From Bacteroidetes bacterium 4572_114 (GTDB lineage Bacteria; Bacteroidota; Bacteroidia; Bacteroidales; 4484-276): DNA of 7,973 bases. Shown here in pieces: positions 1-5,778 of the stretch. Position numbers and translations under genes: made by a program. Positions within the stretch are counted from its first letter, which is position 1; every line of letters starts with the position of its first letter. The notes under the pieces were generated by a model. It was not told the origin of the DNA and made no database searches. It saw only the letters and a program-made list of their open reading frames with translations. The stretch lies in contig NIVA01000170.1 in assembly GCA_002254335.1 (NCBI GenBank), positions 1 to 7,973 of the forward strand, given 5' to 3'.

Positions 1-38
1 ACCCCGTGAATTACTCAGAACTGAGCAATTCACGGGGT
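1..38. repeat. Strong palindrome / hairpin at the left edge
   Basis: A 12-bp perfect inverted repeat (1-12 with 27-38, arm ACCCCGTGAATT) encloses a second 5-bp stem (14-18 CTCAG with 21-25 CTGAG), separated by one A/C mismatch and closed by a tiny AA loop. No T-tract follows on the plus strand, so it is not a textbook intrinsic terminator in that direction. The other side lies outside the window, so a terminator for a leftward gene cannot be judged. It could also be a REP-like palindrome or the end of an inserted element. The next ORF on its right looks 5'-truncated, which fits the last idea but does not prove it. Confidence 0.75.
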
Positions 39-74
39 TACTATAGCAACTAGTATCCTGTCCCAAAAATACGC

Positions 75-488
75 TTGATAGAATTTGAGTATGGCTGCAA
101 TGGTACCATTGATGTATTTGCTTTTTTTTCGGTCAATCAGGAAAAGTCTTTGCCACCTGGACCCACATTGCTGTTCGGGCCATTTAAATGGAAATACACA
201 GGAAAAGGCCTACCCGAAAAAGCCGTGAAAATAATGGTAAATATGATAAACGATTTTTGGGATGAAACCCCGTTCCGGTTTTGGAACGACCTCAACAATA
301 GGCTCAATGAAAAATACGAGACAATAAAAGCCAACATATTAAACGCAAAATCAAGGGCCAGTAAAAGGGACGAAAGAATCGAAAGCCTTGATTCCCTAAA
401 GTTGATTATCAATAAAAAACAAAAACAACTTTGGAAAGGCCGCAAAAACCAAATTGCCAAAATCAGTTGCTTAATTTATGGGACTTGA
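75..488 (+). CDS. Orphan hypothetical protein, possibly a 5'-truncated remnant
   Basis: I do not recognise this family. The frame is open from 54 (TAG at 51-53) to the TGA at 486-488. It has no ATG until about codon 54; the only early start is TTG at 75. Codon choice in the body looks like that of neighbouring genes, so it is probably real coding sequence or a recent remnant. The N-terminal part contains a Gly/Pro-rich stretch (PPGPTLLFGPFKWKY, about residues 27-41). The rest is helical, rich in Lys, Asn and Trp, with a very basic tail (about residues 93-130). There is no signal peptide, membrane segment or catalytic motif that I can name. The lack of a proper start, together with the palindrome just upstream, suggests a gene that lost its 5' end. 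A T8 run at 122-129 is a possible frameshift site, but the other frames are closed by stops just upstream, so it would not extend the gene leftward. Confidence 0.45.
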   Translation: MIEFEYGCNGTIDVFAFFSVNQEKSLPPGPTLLFGPFKWKYTGKGLPEKAVKIMVNMINDFWDETPFRFWNDLNNRLNEKYETIKANILNAKSRASKRDERIESLDSLKLIINKKQKQLWKGRKNQIAKISCLIYGT

Positions 489-536
489 TATTAGTGGGTT
501 AATCAGGTTATAATTCAAATTTTAAAATGTTTTCTT

Positions 537-544
537 TATCTTCG
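537..544 (+). promoter_or_regulatory. Possible -7 box for radC
   Basis: TATCTTCG matches the Bacteroidota sigma-ABfr -7 consensus TAnnTTTG at all but one position and lies 21 nt before the radC ATG. I see no good TTG/TTTG -33 element at the usual 19-21 nt spacing, so this is a weak call. The leader between it and the ATG is A-rich with no Shine-Dalgarno site, as is usual in this phylum. Confidence 0.35.
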
Positions 545-565
545 TAAACAAATTAAATAAGATTC

Positions 566-1264
566 ATGAAACCATATCCCGAAAAACCTTCCATCAAATA
601 TTGGGCGGAGGCTGATCGTCCAAGAGAGAAATTGTTGCTAAAAGGAAAAGCTTCCCTTAGTGATGCCGAATTAATCGCTATACTGATGGGTTCGGGAAAT
701 ACTGAGGAATCCGCAGTTGATTTGGCCAAACGCATTTTAAGTGATGTCCAGGATAACCTGATTGAGCTTTCGCGGTTAAGTGTGAATGATCTTACAAAAT
801 ACAAGGGGATTGGCAATGCCAAGGCAATCAGCATCGTGGCTGCCCTGGAACTGGGGGTGCGGCGCAGGGGGAGTGAGGTCATAAAAAGAAAGAAGGTGCA
901 ATCCAGTGGCGAAGCTTTCGAGGTCTTTCAGCAATATATGGGCGACTCTGTGTATGAACAATTTATGGTAATCCTGCTCAACCAGGCAAATAGTATAATA
1001 CGAACTGTTAGGATCAGTGAAGGGGGAATAGCAGGAACAGCCGCCGATCCAAAAAGAATATTTAAATCGGCCCTGCAACACAATGCGGTTGCTTTAATCC
1101 TTGGCCATAACCACCCATCGGGGAAACTTGCCCCAAGCAATGTCGATATTAGCCTTACCAAAAAAATTAAGGCGGCCGGTAAGTTGCTCGATATAAGTGT
1201 ACTCGACCATATTATCATCGGATTGGATAAATATTACAGTTTGGCGGATGAAAATTTGATGTAG
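566..1264 (+). CDS. radC: RadC family protein (UPF0758), JAB/MPN domain
   Basis: This is a complete 232-residue RadC-type protein, the normal length for the family. Residues 17-45 form the conserved N-terminal block (RPREKLLLKG, LSDAELIAILMGSG). Residues about 76-100 form a helix-hairpin-helix-like segment (YKGIGNAKA) typical of DNA-binding modules. Residues 125-232 are the MPN/JAMM domain with a complete metalloprotease-type motif, HxHPx6SxxD: H181, H183, P184, S191 and D194, with E152 (RISEGG) as the probable catalytic glutamate. DHIIIG at 214-219 is the usual family ending. The family was named for DNA repair, but that role was later questioned in E. coli; members are often carried by mobile elements, and the biochemical activity is unsettled. 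The ATG at 566 is preceded by an A-rich leader. The gene stands alone and converges on the deacetylase, so no operon partner is visible. The family assignment is secure; the function is not. Confidence 0.95.
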   Translation: MKPYPEKPSIKYWAEADRPREKLLLKGKASLSDAELIAILMGSGNTEESAVDLAKRILSDVQDNLIELSRLSVNDLTKYKGIGNAKAISIVAALELGVRRRGSEVIKRKKVQSSGEAFEVFQQYMGDSVYEQFMVILLNQANSIIRTVRISEGGIAGTAADPKRIFKSALQHNAVALILGHNHPSGKLAPSNVDISLTKKIKAAGKLLDISVLDHIIIGLDKYYSLADENLM

Positions 1265-1293
1265 GGTTTTTCAGGTTTCAAGTTGTGCTTCCT

Positions 1294-1328
1294 TCACCCG
1301 TCACCCGTCACCCGTCATCCATCACTCG
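1294..1328. repeat. Heptamer tandem array (TCACCCG)
   Basis: Five in-phase 7-bp units run from 1294: TCACCCG three times exactly, then TCATCCA and TCACTCG. The array fills the right half of the 57-bp gap between the convergent radC and deacetylase genes. It runs 7 bp into the deacetylase, so the TGA stop of that gene (read on the minus strand) and the preceding GAG codon lie at its edge. Confidence 0.85.
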
Positions 1329-2641
1329 TCCCGCAAACCTAAAGCATACTCAATCATCTCCTCATACACTTCGTGCCACCCGGCCCATCGCTTTGAGTTG
1401 CTCAGCGATTCGTTATGCCAAATACTAATAAAAGTGCCGTTCACCGCTTTTACTTCATCAATTAATTTCTTAATCCTGATAAGGGATTGTTCGTTTGAAA
1501 GATGCATGTAATCTTTCAATGTACCTTCCATTACCTGGAAAGGATGGATTTTGAGTTTGGTCTCTGTTTCCAGGTCAAGATCGTAAAAATAAAACGGGTC
1601 ACAAATCCCGGCCCTGAAACCCGGCTCCGAGGCGTAGCCCATTGTATAGTCATCGCTAATATCAAGGTTTATCAGGTTGCGGTAAGTGTTAGGGAAAGTA
1701 AGTTTTAAAAAATGCTGCCGGCTTTTGGTTATTTCGCGGTTGAGGATTTTGGAAAGCCTTTCGGTTTCAAGTTTTAATTTGTCTGGGCCGTAATTTGATT
1801 CGTAAGATGGGTGTATCCCCACTTCTGCATAATCAGCAAGGGATTTTACCAATCGTTGAAATTTGGAATTGTGCACAGGGATATTTTTATCGAATTTCCC
1901 ATAATCGGCAAACAGGATAAAATATATCGGAAAAAGGCCATATTTTTTTTGAAGTTTGAGTTGTAGGCTGTATGTGTCGAAAGGATCCTTCGTTATCCCG
2001 GCAAGGACCTTGACCCGTTCAAGCATTTCCCGGAAATCAAATTTTGCCAGTGATTTTGCAATTCCACCAATGTTCCTTACAGTCCCTTTATATTTGTATG
2101 AATAGGCCGAATCAATATCAATGGTCGGTACGAATTTAAAGATTCTTTCACTGAATATTATGTCAGGGGCTTTTGTTTGCAGGATACCTTTAATTTTTTC
2201 AGCCCAGATGTTTACCAGGGGTTTATGCAAAAATCCATGTTTGGTTGATGCGCTTTGTGCCGCATCAAAGCGGTCGAACTTGTCCTTCATGTATGGAAGG
2301 TATTCTTCATATCGGGCAACGAGATAAAAACCTGCAGCAAAGGGGTCGAATGGCAAGGCAGATGTTTTTTCGTAAACCGGGAAAAATGCTACATTTTCTT
2401 CAAAGGGGAAATAGCCCGGTTCCTGTCCTTCAATACCTGTTTCAAACAATAATCCAGAGGAACAAAAATGTATTTCATCATCAATTTTCTTTTTTGTGTA
2501 GCTGACTTTCAACCCATCAAAACTTTGAAAACCCTCAAGTTTGGAGGTGATTTTATATTCCACCCCTAACAGTAATTCAAAATACAATTTAAAGATGTAT
2601 TGAACCCGTTTGGTGATTTTATGTGTGTAGATCAGTATCAT
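1322..2641 (-). CDS. Polysaccharide deacetylase family protein (CE4-like, Bacteroidota type)
   Basis: This 439-residue protein has the two-part layout of the Bacteroidota polysaccharide deacetylase-like group. An N-terminal region (about 1-165) has the family signatures FPVY (87-90), LPFDPFAAGFYLVARYEEY (96-114) and FLHKPLVNIWAE (137-148). A CE4/NodB-like barrel follows (about 168-420). Candidate metal and catalytic residues are D175 and D177 in PTIDIDSAY, H277 in GIHPSYES, the segment ASEPGFRAG (337-345), H366 in IHPFQVMEGT, and H409 in IWHNESLS. Barrel members of CE4 remove N- or O-acyl groups from sugars such as GlcNAc in peptidoglycan or surface glycans; the substrate here cannot be told. 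No signal peptide is visible, suggesting a cytoplasmic or inner-membrane-associated enzyme, as is common in this group. The ATG start fits the family N-terminus. The stop codon lies within a heptamer array. It converges on radC and is separated from the upstream gene by a long repeat-filled gap. Confidence 0.85.
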   Translation of the reverse strand: MILIYTHKITKRVQYIFKLYFELLLGVEYKITSKLEGFQSFDGLKVSYTKKKIDDEIHFCSSGLLFETGIEGQEPGYFPFEENVAFFPVYEKTSALPFDPFAAGFYLVARYEEYLPYMKDKFDRFDAAQSASTKHGFLHKPLVNIWAEKIKGILQTKAPDIIFSERIFKFVPTIDIDSAYSYKYKGTVRNIGGIAKSLAKFDFREMLERVKVLAGITKDPFDTYSLQLKLQKKYGLFPIYFILFADYGKFDKNIPVHNSKFQRLVKSLADYAEVGIHPSYESNYGPDKLKLETERLSKILNREITKSRQHFLKLTFPNTYRNLINLDISDDYTMGYASEPGFRAGICDPFYFYDLDLETETKLKIHPFQVMEGTLKDYMHLSNEQSLIRIKKLIDEVKAVNGTFISIWHNESLSNSKRWAGWHEVYEEMIEYALGLRDE

Positions 2642-2666
2642 TTTTGGTTTTGTTTATTTGAGGAAC

Positions 2667-2746
2667 TGGAGAAATGGAAAAATGGAGAAATGGAAAGATG
2701 GAATATTGGAGAAATGGAATAGTGGAGTAGTGGAGTAGTGGAAGAA
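2667..2746. repeat. Octamer tandem array (TGGAnnnn x10)
   Basis: Ten consecutive units of exactly 8 bp, all starting with TGGA: GAAA, AAAA, GAAA, AAGA, ATAT, GAAA, ATAG, GTAG, GTAG and AGAA are the successive second halves. The phase never slips although the second half of the unit drifts from A-rich to GTAG/AGAA. The array lies just upstream of the deacetylase start (2641). On the minus strand it reads as a Ser/His/Phe/Pro-rich peptide with an eight-residue period. That peptide belongs to an open frame running from 2829 to 2638, which I treat as spurious. Confidence 0.9.
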
Positions 2747-2895
2747 TGTGATGAAGGCTTGCCCAATTCATCGTTCAGGCAGACATTCTTTTGCAAGAAA
2801 AAGGGATTACCTAAAACATTTCTTTTCATAAACTTAATATTTATTCCCTAAGCGACATTGATTCGATAACGGAATTTTAGTTACCTGACTTCACC

Positions 2896-2979
2896 AACCC
2901 GAAACCACAAACCTGAAACCAGTGTGCAGTCAACAGTTGTCAGTCACAAACCCGAAAACTGAAACCTGCCAACTGCGAA
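2896..2979. repeat. Heptamer array, AACCTGA drifting to nnnCAGT
   Basis: Twelve 7-bp steps can be laid end to end. They begin AACCCGA, AACCACA, AACCTGA, AACCAGT, then GTGCAGT, CAACAGT, TGTCAGT, then more degenerate units returning to CTGAAAC and CTGCCAA. The period is kept while the word changes from AACCNGA to nnnCAGT and back. The later units are degenerate, so the right border is approximate. Confidence 0.7.
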
Positions 2980-2983
2980 CGAA

Positions 2984-3067
2984 AGACCTGGAAGGTTTCA
3001 TCCCTACCAAACAATTAATTATTTTGCAAAAGGACTAACATATTTACCTGCCAAACCTTCCAGGTCT
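2984..3067. repeat. Inverted-repeat element with 15-bp perfect ends
   Basis: AGACCTGGAAGGTTT (2984-2998) is the exact reverse complement of AAACCTTCCAGGTCT (3053-3067), enclosing 54 bp of AT-rich sequence. From memory, ACCTGG-type inverted words recur between genes in environmental Bacteroidota; I cannot check that here. It is flanked on both sides by AACCTGA heptamers, so it may be a small non-autonomous element sitting in that array, or a product of two oppositely oriented array fragments. No flanking target duplication is obvious. Confidence 0.75.
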
Positions 3068-3073
3068 CTGCCT

Positions 3074-3127
3074 CCTGAAACCTGAAACCAGTCGGCAGTA
3101 AACAAACCTGAAACCCGAAACCTTCCA
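3074..3127. repeat. Second block of CCTGAAA heptamers
   Basis: CCTGAAA occurs twice in tandem (3074-3087), followed by CCAGTCG and GCAGTAA. After a 2-bp loss of phase come CCTGAAA, CCCGAAA and CCTTCCA (3107-3127). The words are the same as in the 2896-2979 array, so the two blocks are probably one array interrupted by the inverted-repeat element. Confidence 0.7.
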
Positions 3128-3141
3128 TCACAGCCATCCCG

Positions 3142-3149
3142 CAAAAGTA
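3142..3149 (-). promoter_or_regulatory. Possible -7 box directed toward the deacetylase
   Basis: Read on the minus strand, TACTTTTG matches the Bacteroidota TAnnTTTG consensus exactly. A TTTG lies 15 nt upstream (3165-3168), which is shorter than the usual 19-21 nt spacing. If used, the transcript would have a leader of about 500 nt passing through all the arrays before the deacetylase start at 2641. An 8-bp match with four fixed T residues can arise by chance in AT-rich DNA. Confidence 0.25.
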
Positions 3150-3220
3150 ACCAACTTAGTTTTACAAAATCCGTGTAGGATAAATGTTGTGATACTTTCA
3201 GTCGTCAGTAATCGGGGGTG

Positions 3221-5668
3221 TTACCACCTCCTCACCTTCACACTCCCCACATTTTCCCCTTCAAAAATCACATTTATGATGTAGTGGCCCGAAGGAATCT
3301 TGTTTCCATAATCATCATCGGCGTGCCAGCGCATCTGGAAGTTGCCGGGCACGGTGAAGGTATCCAGCAGGGTTTTTATCAGGCGGCCGTTCAGGTCGTG
3401 GATTTTAACAGCGCACCGGCCCTTTTTAAGCAAAGTGAATTCGATGGCTGTACTGTGCTGGAATGGGTTAGGTATGACTTTTATTTTTCCTCCAAGGTAC
3501 TTTGGGGGCCGCTTCATAATATTTACTGTTGTATCTGCAAACTCATACGCGCCCATGTCTATCCTGCCGTAGGCGATGCGGGGGTTGCCGGCCAGGTCGG
3601 TTTCCGGTAGGTGGATGGTATCGTACTCGTGGGTGTAGAGGATATATTTACCGTTTTCCTCTTTTATATAGGGCGGTTCCATGCCTTCCCGGTACATTGG
3701 CGTGCCGGTGTTGATGCAGGGCGAGTTTGCCTGAAGCTGGTATGGGTGTTCGCCCGTGTCTGTGAAAAGCGGGTTGCCCTTGATGTTGTTCGCGCCATAA
3801 TGCAGGATGTTAAAGTTTTGCTGGTTCCAAATATCATCAAGGCCCTGCTCAATCAACGAATAGTCGATGTATAGCACTCCCGGTTCTTCTAATGGCGGCT
3901 CAACCTCCAATATTATGCTGGGGTGCTCATTGCCATAAAAGATGGAGTTATATACACGGGAAGTCATTTTTTCCCAGGTCGAGTAACAACCGGGTAAATG
4001 GTTTTTGTTTTCGTTGAAAGCTACCGTGGCATTGCTTATATTGTTCTGGCTCCCTGTTACTGTAAACGTTGTTAAATTGGCGGACCCACCCCAGGAATCA
4101 TAAACATTGTTGTTGGTTATATTTACATTTGCAACTGTGGCCCGAAGTGGACAAGTATTATATGAAGTGCCAATAGTAAGACCACCTCCTGAAAAACCAT
4201 AGCCATCCAGGTAATATGAGTTACCTGTCACTGAGATATCCCTTGCAATAATGGCATTCCGAAATGGTGCATCTGAGTAATGTGCATAAATTGTGCGACC
4301 GCCATAATTATTGGCAGTTGTGATATTTTTTAAACTTAAAAAGTCTCTTGTTAATAATCTACAGGCACTTGAAGACAAGCCATAACAATTCTCAATATGA
4401 AGGTTTTCAAGAGAATAATTAATACATGACCAGTGAAGGTCAATTGATCCTGACAAAAGCCTGGTATCCAAATATGTGATGGAATTGCCATTGATCATTG
4501 TAAGGTTCTTGATTTTTAAACCATAGGAGCGGGAGTGACAACTGTAGTGAAACCATGTTTGCTCGGCATCCAGGATACAAATATGCTTATCTTCGCCTAT
4601 AAGACATGAGTTACTCCTGCCGTTGATAGGGAAAATTTCATTATTATCTGAGGGGCTGTAAGTTCCAGGCAAAACATGTACAATCCGTTTATTGTTGGTA
4701 TCCGGGGCAATTTTTGTCATTGCATACCAAATGTTTTTTAATGGTTCTTCCGGACTGACATATACATCTTCTTCAACTTGATCTATCATGGCATGATTGG
4801 CAATCAGTTTGATGTCATAGACAGGAATTGCATTATCATCGCCGTTTAGGATACAATAACCACGATCTTCAAAAGTGGTGGCAGTATCAACTCGATAAAC
4901 CGGCATGTAGTAACTATAGTGTTTCATAAGGTCATTTCCCATGGTTGAGTGGTTAAAGTAAACACTGTTTAGATTTATTGTATCCAATAATAAATAATCA
5001 CCCATAGCAAACCAGAGTCCACCACCCTTAATCAATGCATGGTTATTTCGTATCGTTGTTGCGGATAGGTATAGAGATGAATATAAAGCCTTAACCCCAC
5101 CCCCATCAACATGGGCAAGATTATCCTCAATTAAGCATCCGATTATATTCATATCGGCATGGTACAATAAAACACCACCTCCATCACCCATATAAGAAGA
5201 TGGGTGGTTTATATCATTATACCTGGCATTGCCGTTTTGAATTGTAAAACCGCAAATGGTCCCTTGTTCCCCTTCCGGGAAATTATCAGCAACAATAACC
5301 GAGTTTTTAATAGTGCTTCCATCAATAATGGTTTGATATATATATTCATCCTGACCGGTGGTAAGGTAAAGGCTGGCAAGTGTCACAGGCTTTGCATCGA
5401 TGTGCAGGTTTTCAAAATAAGTACCTGGCCACACCAGCACCGTATCGTGCATGGCCGCTACATCAATTGCATCCTGGATTGTGGTGAAATCGCCGCTGCC
5501 GTTCTGTTTTACGGTGATGATGGCGGGGAAGAGGGGAGGGGAGAGAAGGTAGAGGGTAGAGGTTAGAATGAAGAAAATAGAAGATAGAAAGGAGAAATGA
5601 GAGAATAGAAGGCGATATCCCATTTTGAGAGTTTTCACTGATAGCCAGCATTCTTTGTTTTTTGCCAT
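3221..5668 (-). CDS. Secreted beta-helix protein with choice-of-anchor Q-like region and T9SS sorting domain
   Basis: This 815-residue protein starts with a basic n-region (1-19) and a hydrophobic signal core (about 20-48). M16 is an alternative start that keeps the signal. Residues 52-300 form a pectate-lyase-like right-handed beta-helix opening with GSGDFTTIQDAID and VLVWPGTYFENL. A second helix-like module begins at about 311 (IWYAMTKIAPD, VHVLPGTYSPSD) and continues to about 625, with Asn-rich rungs such as ITNNN. Residues 630-709 (GNPLFTD, SPCINTGT, DLAGNPR, GRIDMGAYEF) match the choice-of-anchor Q region that ends many such proteins. Residues about 728-815 are the T9SS type A tail: PNPF (733-736), VKIHDLNGRLIKTL and IPSGHYIINV. 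The protein is therefore expected to cross the outer membrane by T9SS and be anchored or released. Beta-helices of this kind include polysaccharide lyases and adhesins; I see no catalytic motif I can name, so the substrate is open. The signal core is encoded by a heptamer DNA array. Confidence 0.88.
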   Translation of the reverse strand: MAKNKECWLSVKTLKMGYRLLFSHFSFLSSIFFILTSTLYLLSPPLFPAIITVKQNGSGDFTTIQDAIDVAAMHDTVLVWPGTYFENLHIDAKPVTLASLYLTTGQDEYIYQTIIDGSTIKNSVIVADNFPEGEQGTICGFTIQNGNARYNDINHPSSYMGDGGGVLLYHADMNIIGCLIEDNLAHVDGGGVKALYSSLYLSATTIRNNHALIKGGGLWFAMGDYLLLDTINLNSVYFNHSTMGNDLMKHYSYYMPVYRVDTATTFEDRGYCILNGDDNAIPVYDIKLIANHAMIDQVEEDVYVSPEEPLKNIWYAMTKIAPDTNNKRIVHVLPGTYSPSDNNEIFPINGRSNSCLIGEDKHICILDAEQTWFHYSCHSRSYGLKIKNLTMINGNSITYLDTRLLSGSIDLHWSCINYSLENLHIENCYGLSSSACRLLTRDFLSLKNITTANNYGGRTIYAHYSDAPFRNAIIARDISVTGNSYYLDGYGFSGGGLTIGTSYNTCPLRATVANVNITNNNVYDSWGGSANLTTFTVTGSQNNISNATVAFNENKNHLPGCYSTWEKMTSRVYNSIFYGNEHPSIILEVEPPLEEPGVLYIDYSLIEQGLDDIWNQQNFNILHYGANNIKGNPLFTDTGEHPYQLQANSPCINTGTPMYREGMEPPYIKEENGKYILYTHEYDTIHLPETDLAGNPRIAYGRIDMGAYEFADTTVNIMKRPPKYLGGKIKVIPNPFQHSTAIEFTLLKKGRCAVKIHDLNGRLIKTLLDTFTVPGNFQMRWHADDDYGNKIPSGHYIINVIFEGENVGSVKVRRW
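5527..5610. repeat. Heptamer array (nnnAGAR x12) inside the signal-peptide codons
   Basis: Twelve exact 7-bp steps on the plus strand: GGAAGAG, GGGAGGG, GAGAGAA, GGTAGAG twice, GTTAGAA, TGAAGAA, AATAGAA, GATAGAA, AGGAGAA, ATGAGAG, AATAGAA. Position 4 is A and position 5 is G in all twelve units, position 6 is A in eleven, and position 7 is always a purine. The array covers codons 20-48 of the beta-helix protein, read from the minus strand. Confidence 0.9.
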
Positions 5669-5685
5669 TGTTGTAATTTTATGTT

Positions 5686-5775
5686 AAAAAATATCAGATG
5701 TCCGATGTGTGATCTGAGATGTATGATCTGTGTTTTCCGTATATCAAACATCTTACATCGGACATCTGATATCGC
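5686..5775 (-). terminator. Hairpin with T-tract after the second T9SS gene, built from inverted heptamers
   Basis: An 18-bp perfect inverted repeat (5691-5708 with 5755-5772) forms a long stem, with a partly pairing interior that could lengthen it. On the minus strand it begins a few bases after the stop codon at 5779 and is followed directly by six Ts (5691-5686), the layout of an intrinsic terminator. Both arms are heptamer arrays: five GATSTnn units at 5697-5731 and five oppositely oriented units (such as ACATCTT, ACATCGG, ACATCTG) at 5741-5775. The T-tract ends only 17 nt before the ATG of the beta-helix gene, so it could also act as an attenuator if the two genes are cotranscribed. Confidence 0.6.
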
Positions 5776-5778
5776 TCT

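Larger units (their letters stand above)
2642..3220. other. Repeat-filled non-coding region between the deacetylase and the beta-helix gene
   Basis: This stretch of nearly 580 bp holds no credible gene. It contains, in order, the TGGA octamer array, an unremarkable AT-rich stretch (about 2830-2890), a heptamer array (2896-2979), an inverted-repeat element (2984-3067), a second block of the same heptamer words (3074-3127), a possible minus-strand promoter (3142-3149) and two more CAGTnnn heptamers (3199-3212). Because the gene to its left is on the minus strand, the whole region may be the 5' leader or promoter region of the deacetylase and the 3' flank of the beta-helix gene. Confidence 0.8.

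Noticed and set aside
566..1264. radC as the cargo of a mobile element or defence island
   Set aside because: radC-type genes often lie on such elements, but no integrase, transposase, toxin or restriction gene is present here, and it looks like an ordinary housekeeping copy.
2638..2829. 63-codon minus-strand ORF overlapping the deacetylase start by ATGA
   Set aside because: More than half of it is the translated TGGA octamer array, which is open in all frames on that strand. The remaining N-terminus matches nothing I know. The overlap is probably chance.
2896..3127. CRISPR array
   Set aside because: The units are 7 bp, contiguous and drifting. There are no 25-40 bp repeats separated by unique spacers, and no cas genes.
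3218..3610. 130-codon plus-strand ORF
   Set aside because: It is antisense to the conserved T9SS tail and choice-of-anchor Q region of the beta-helix gene, and has no domain features.
5463..5651. 62-codon minus-strand ORF over the signal-peptide region
   Set aside because: It is another frame of the same heptamer array and lacks the beta-helix continuation; it is a shadow of the 815-residue gene.
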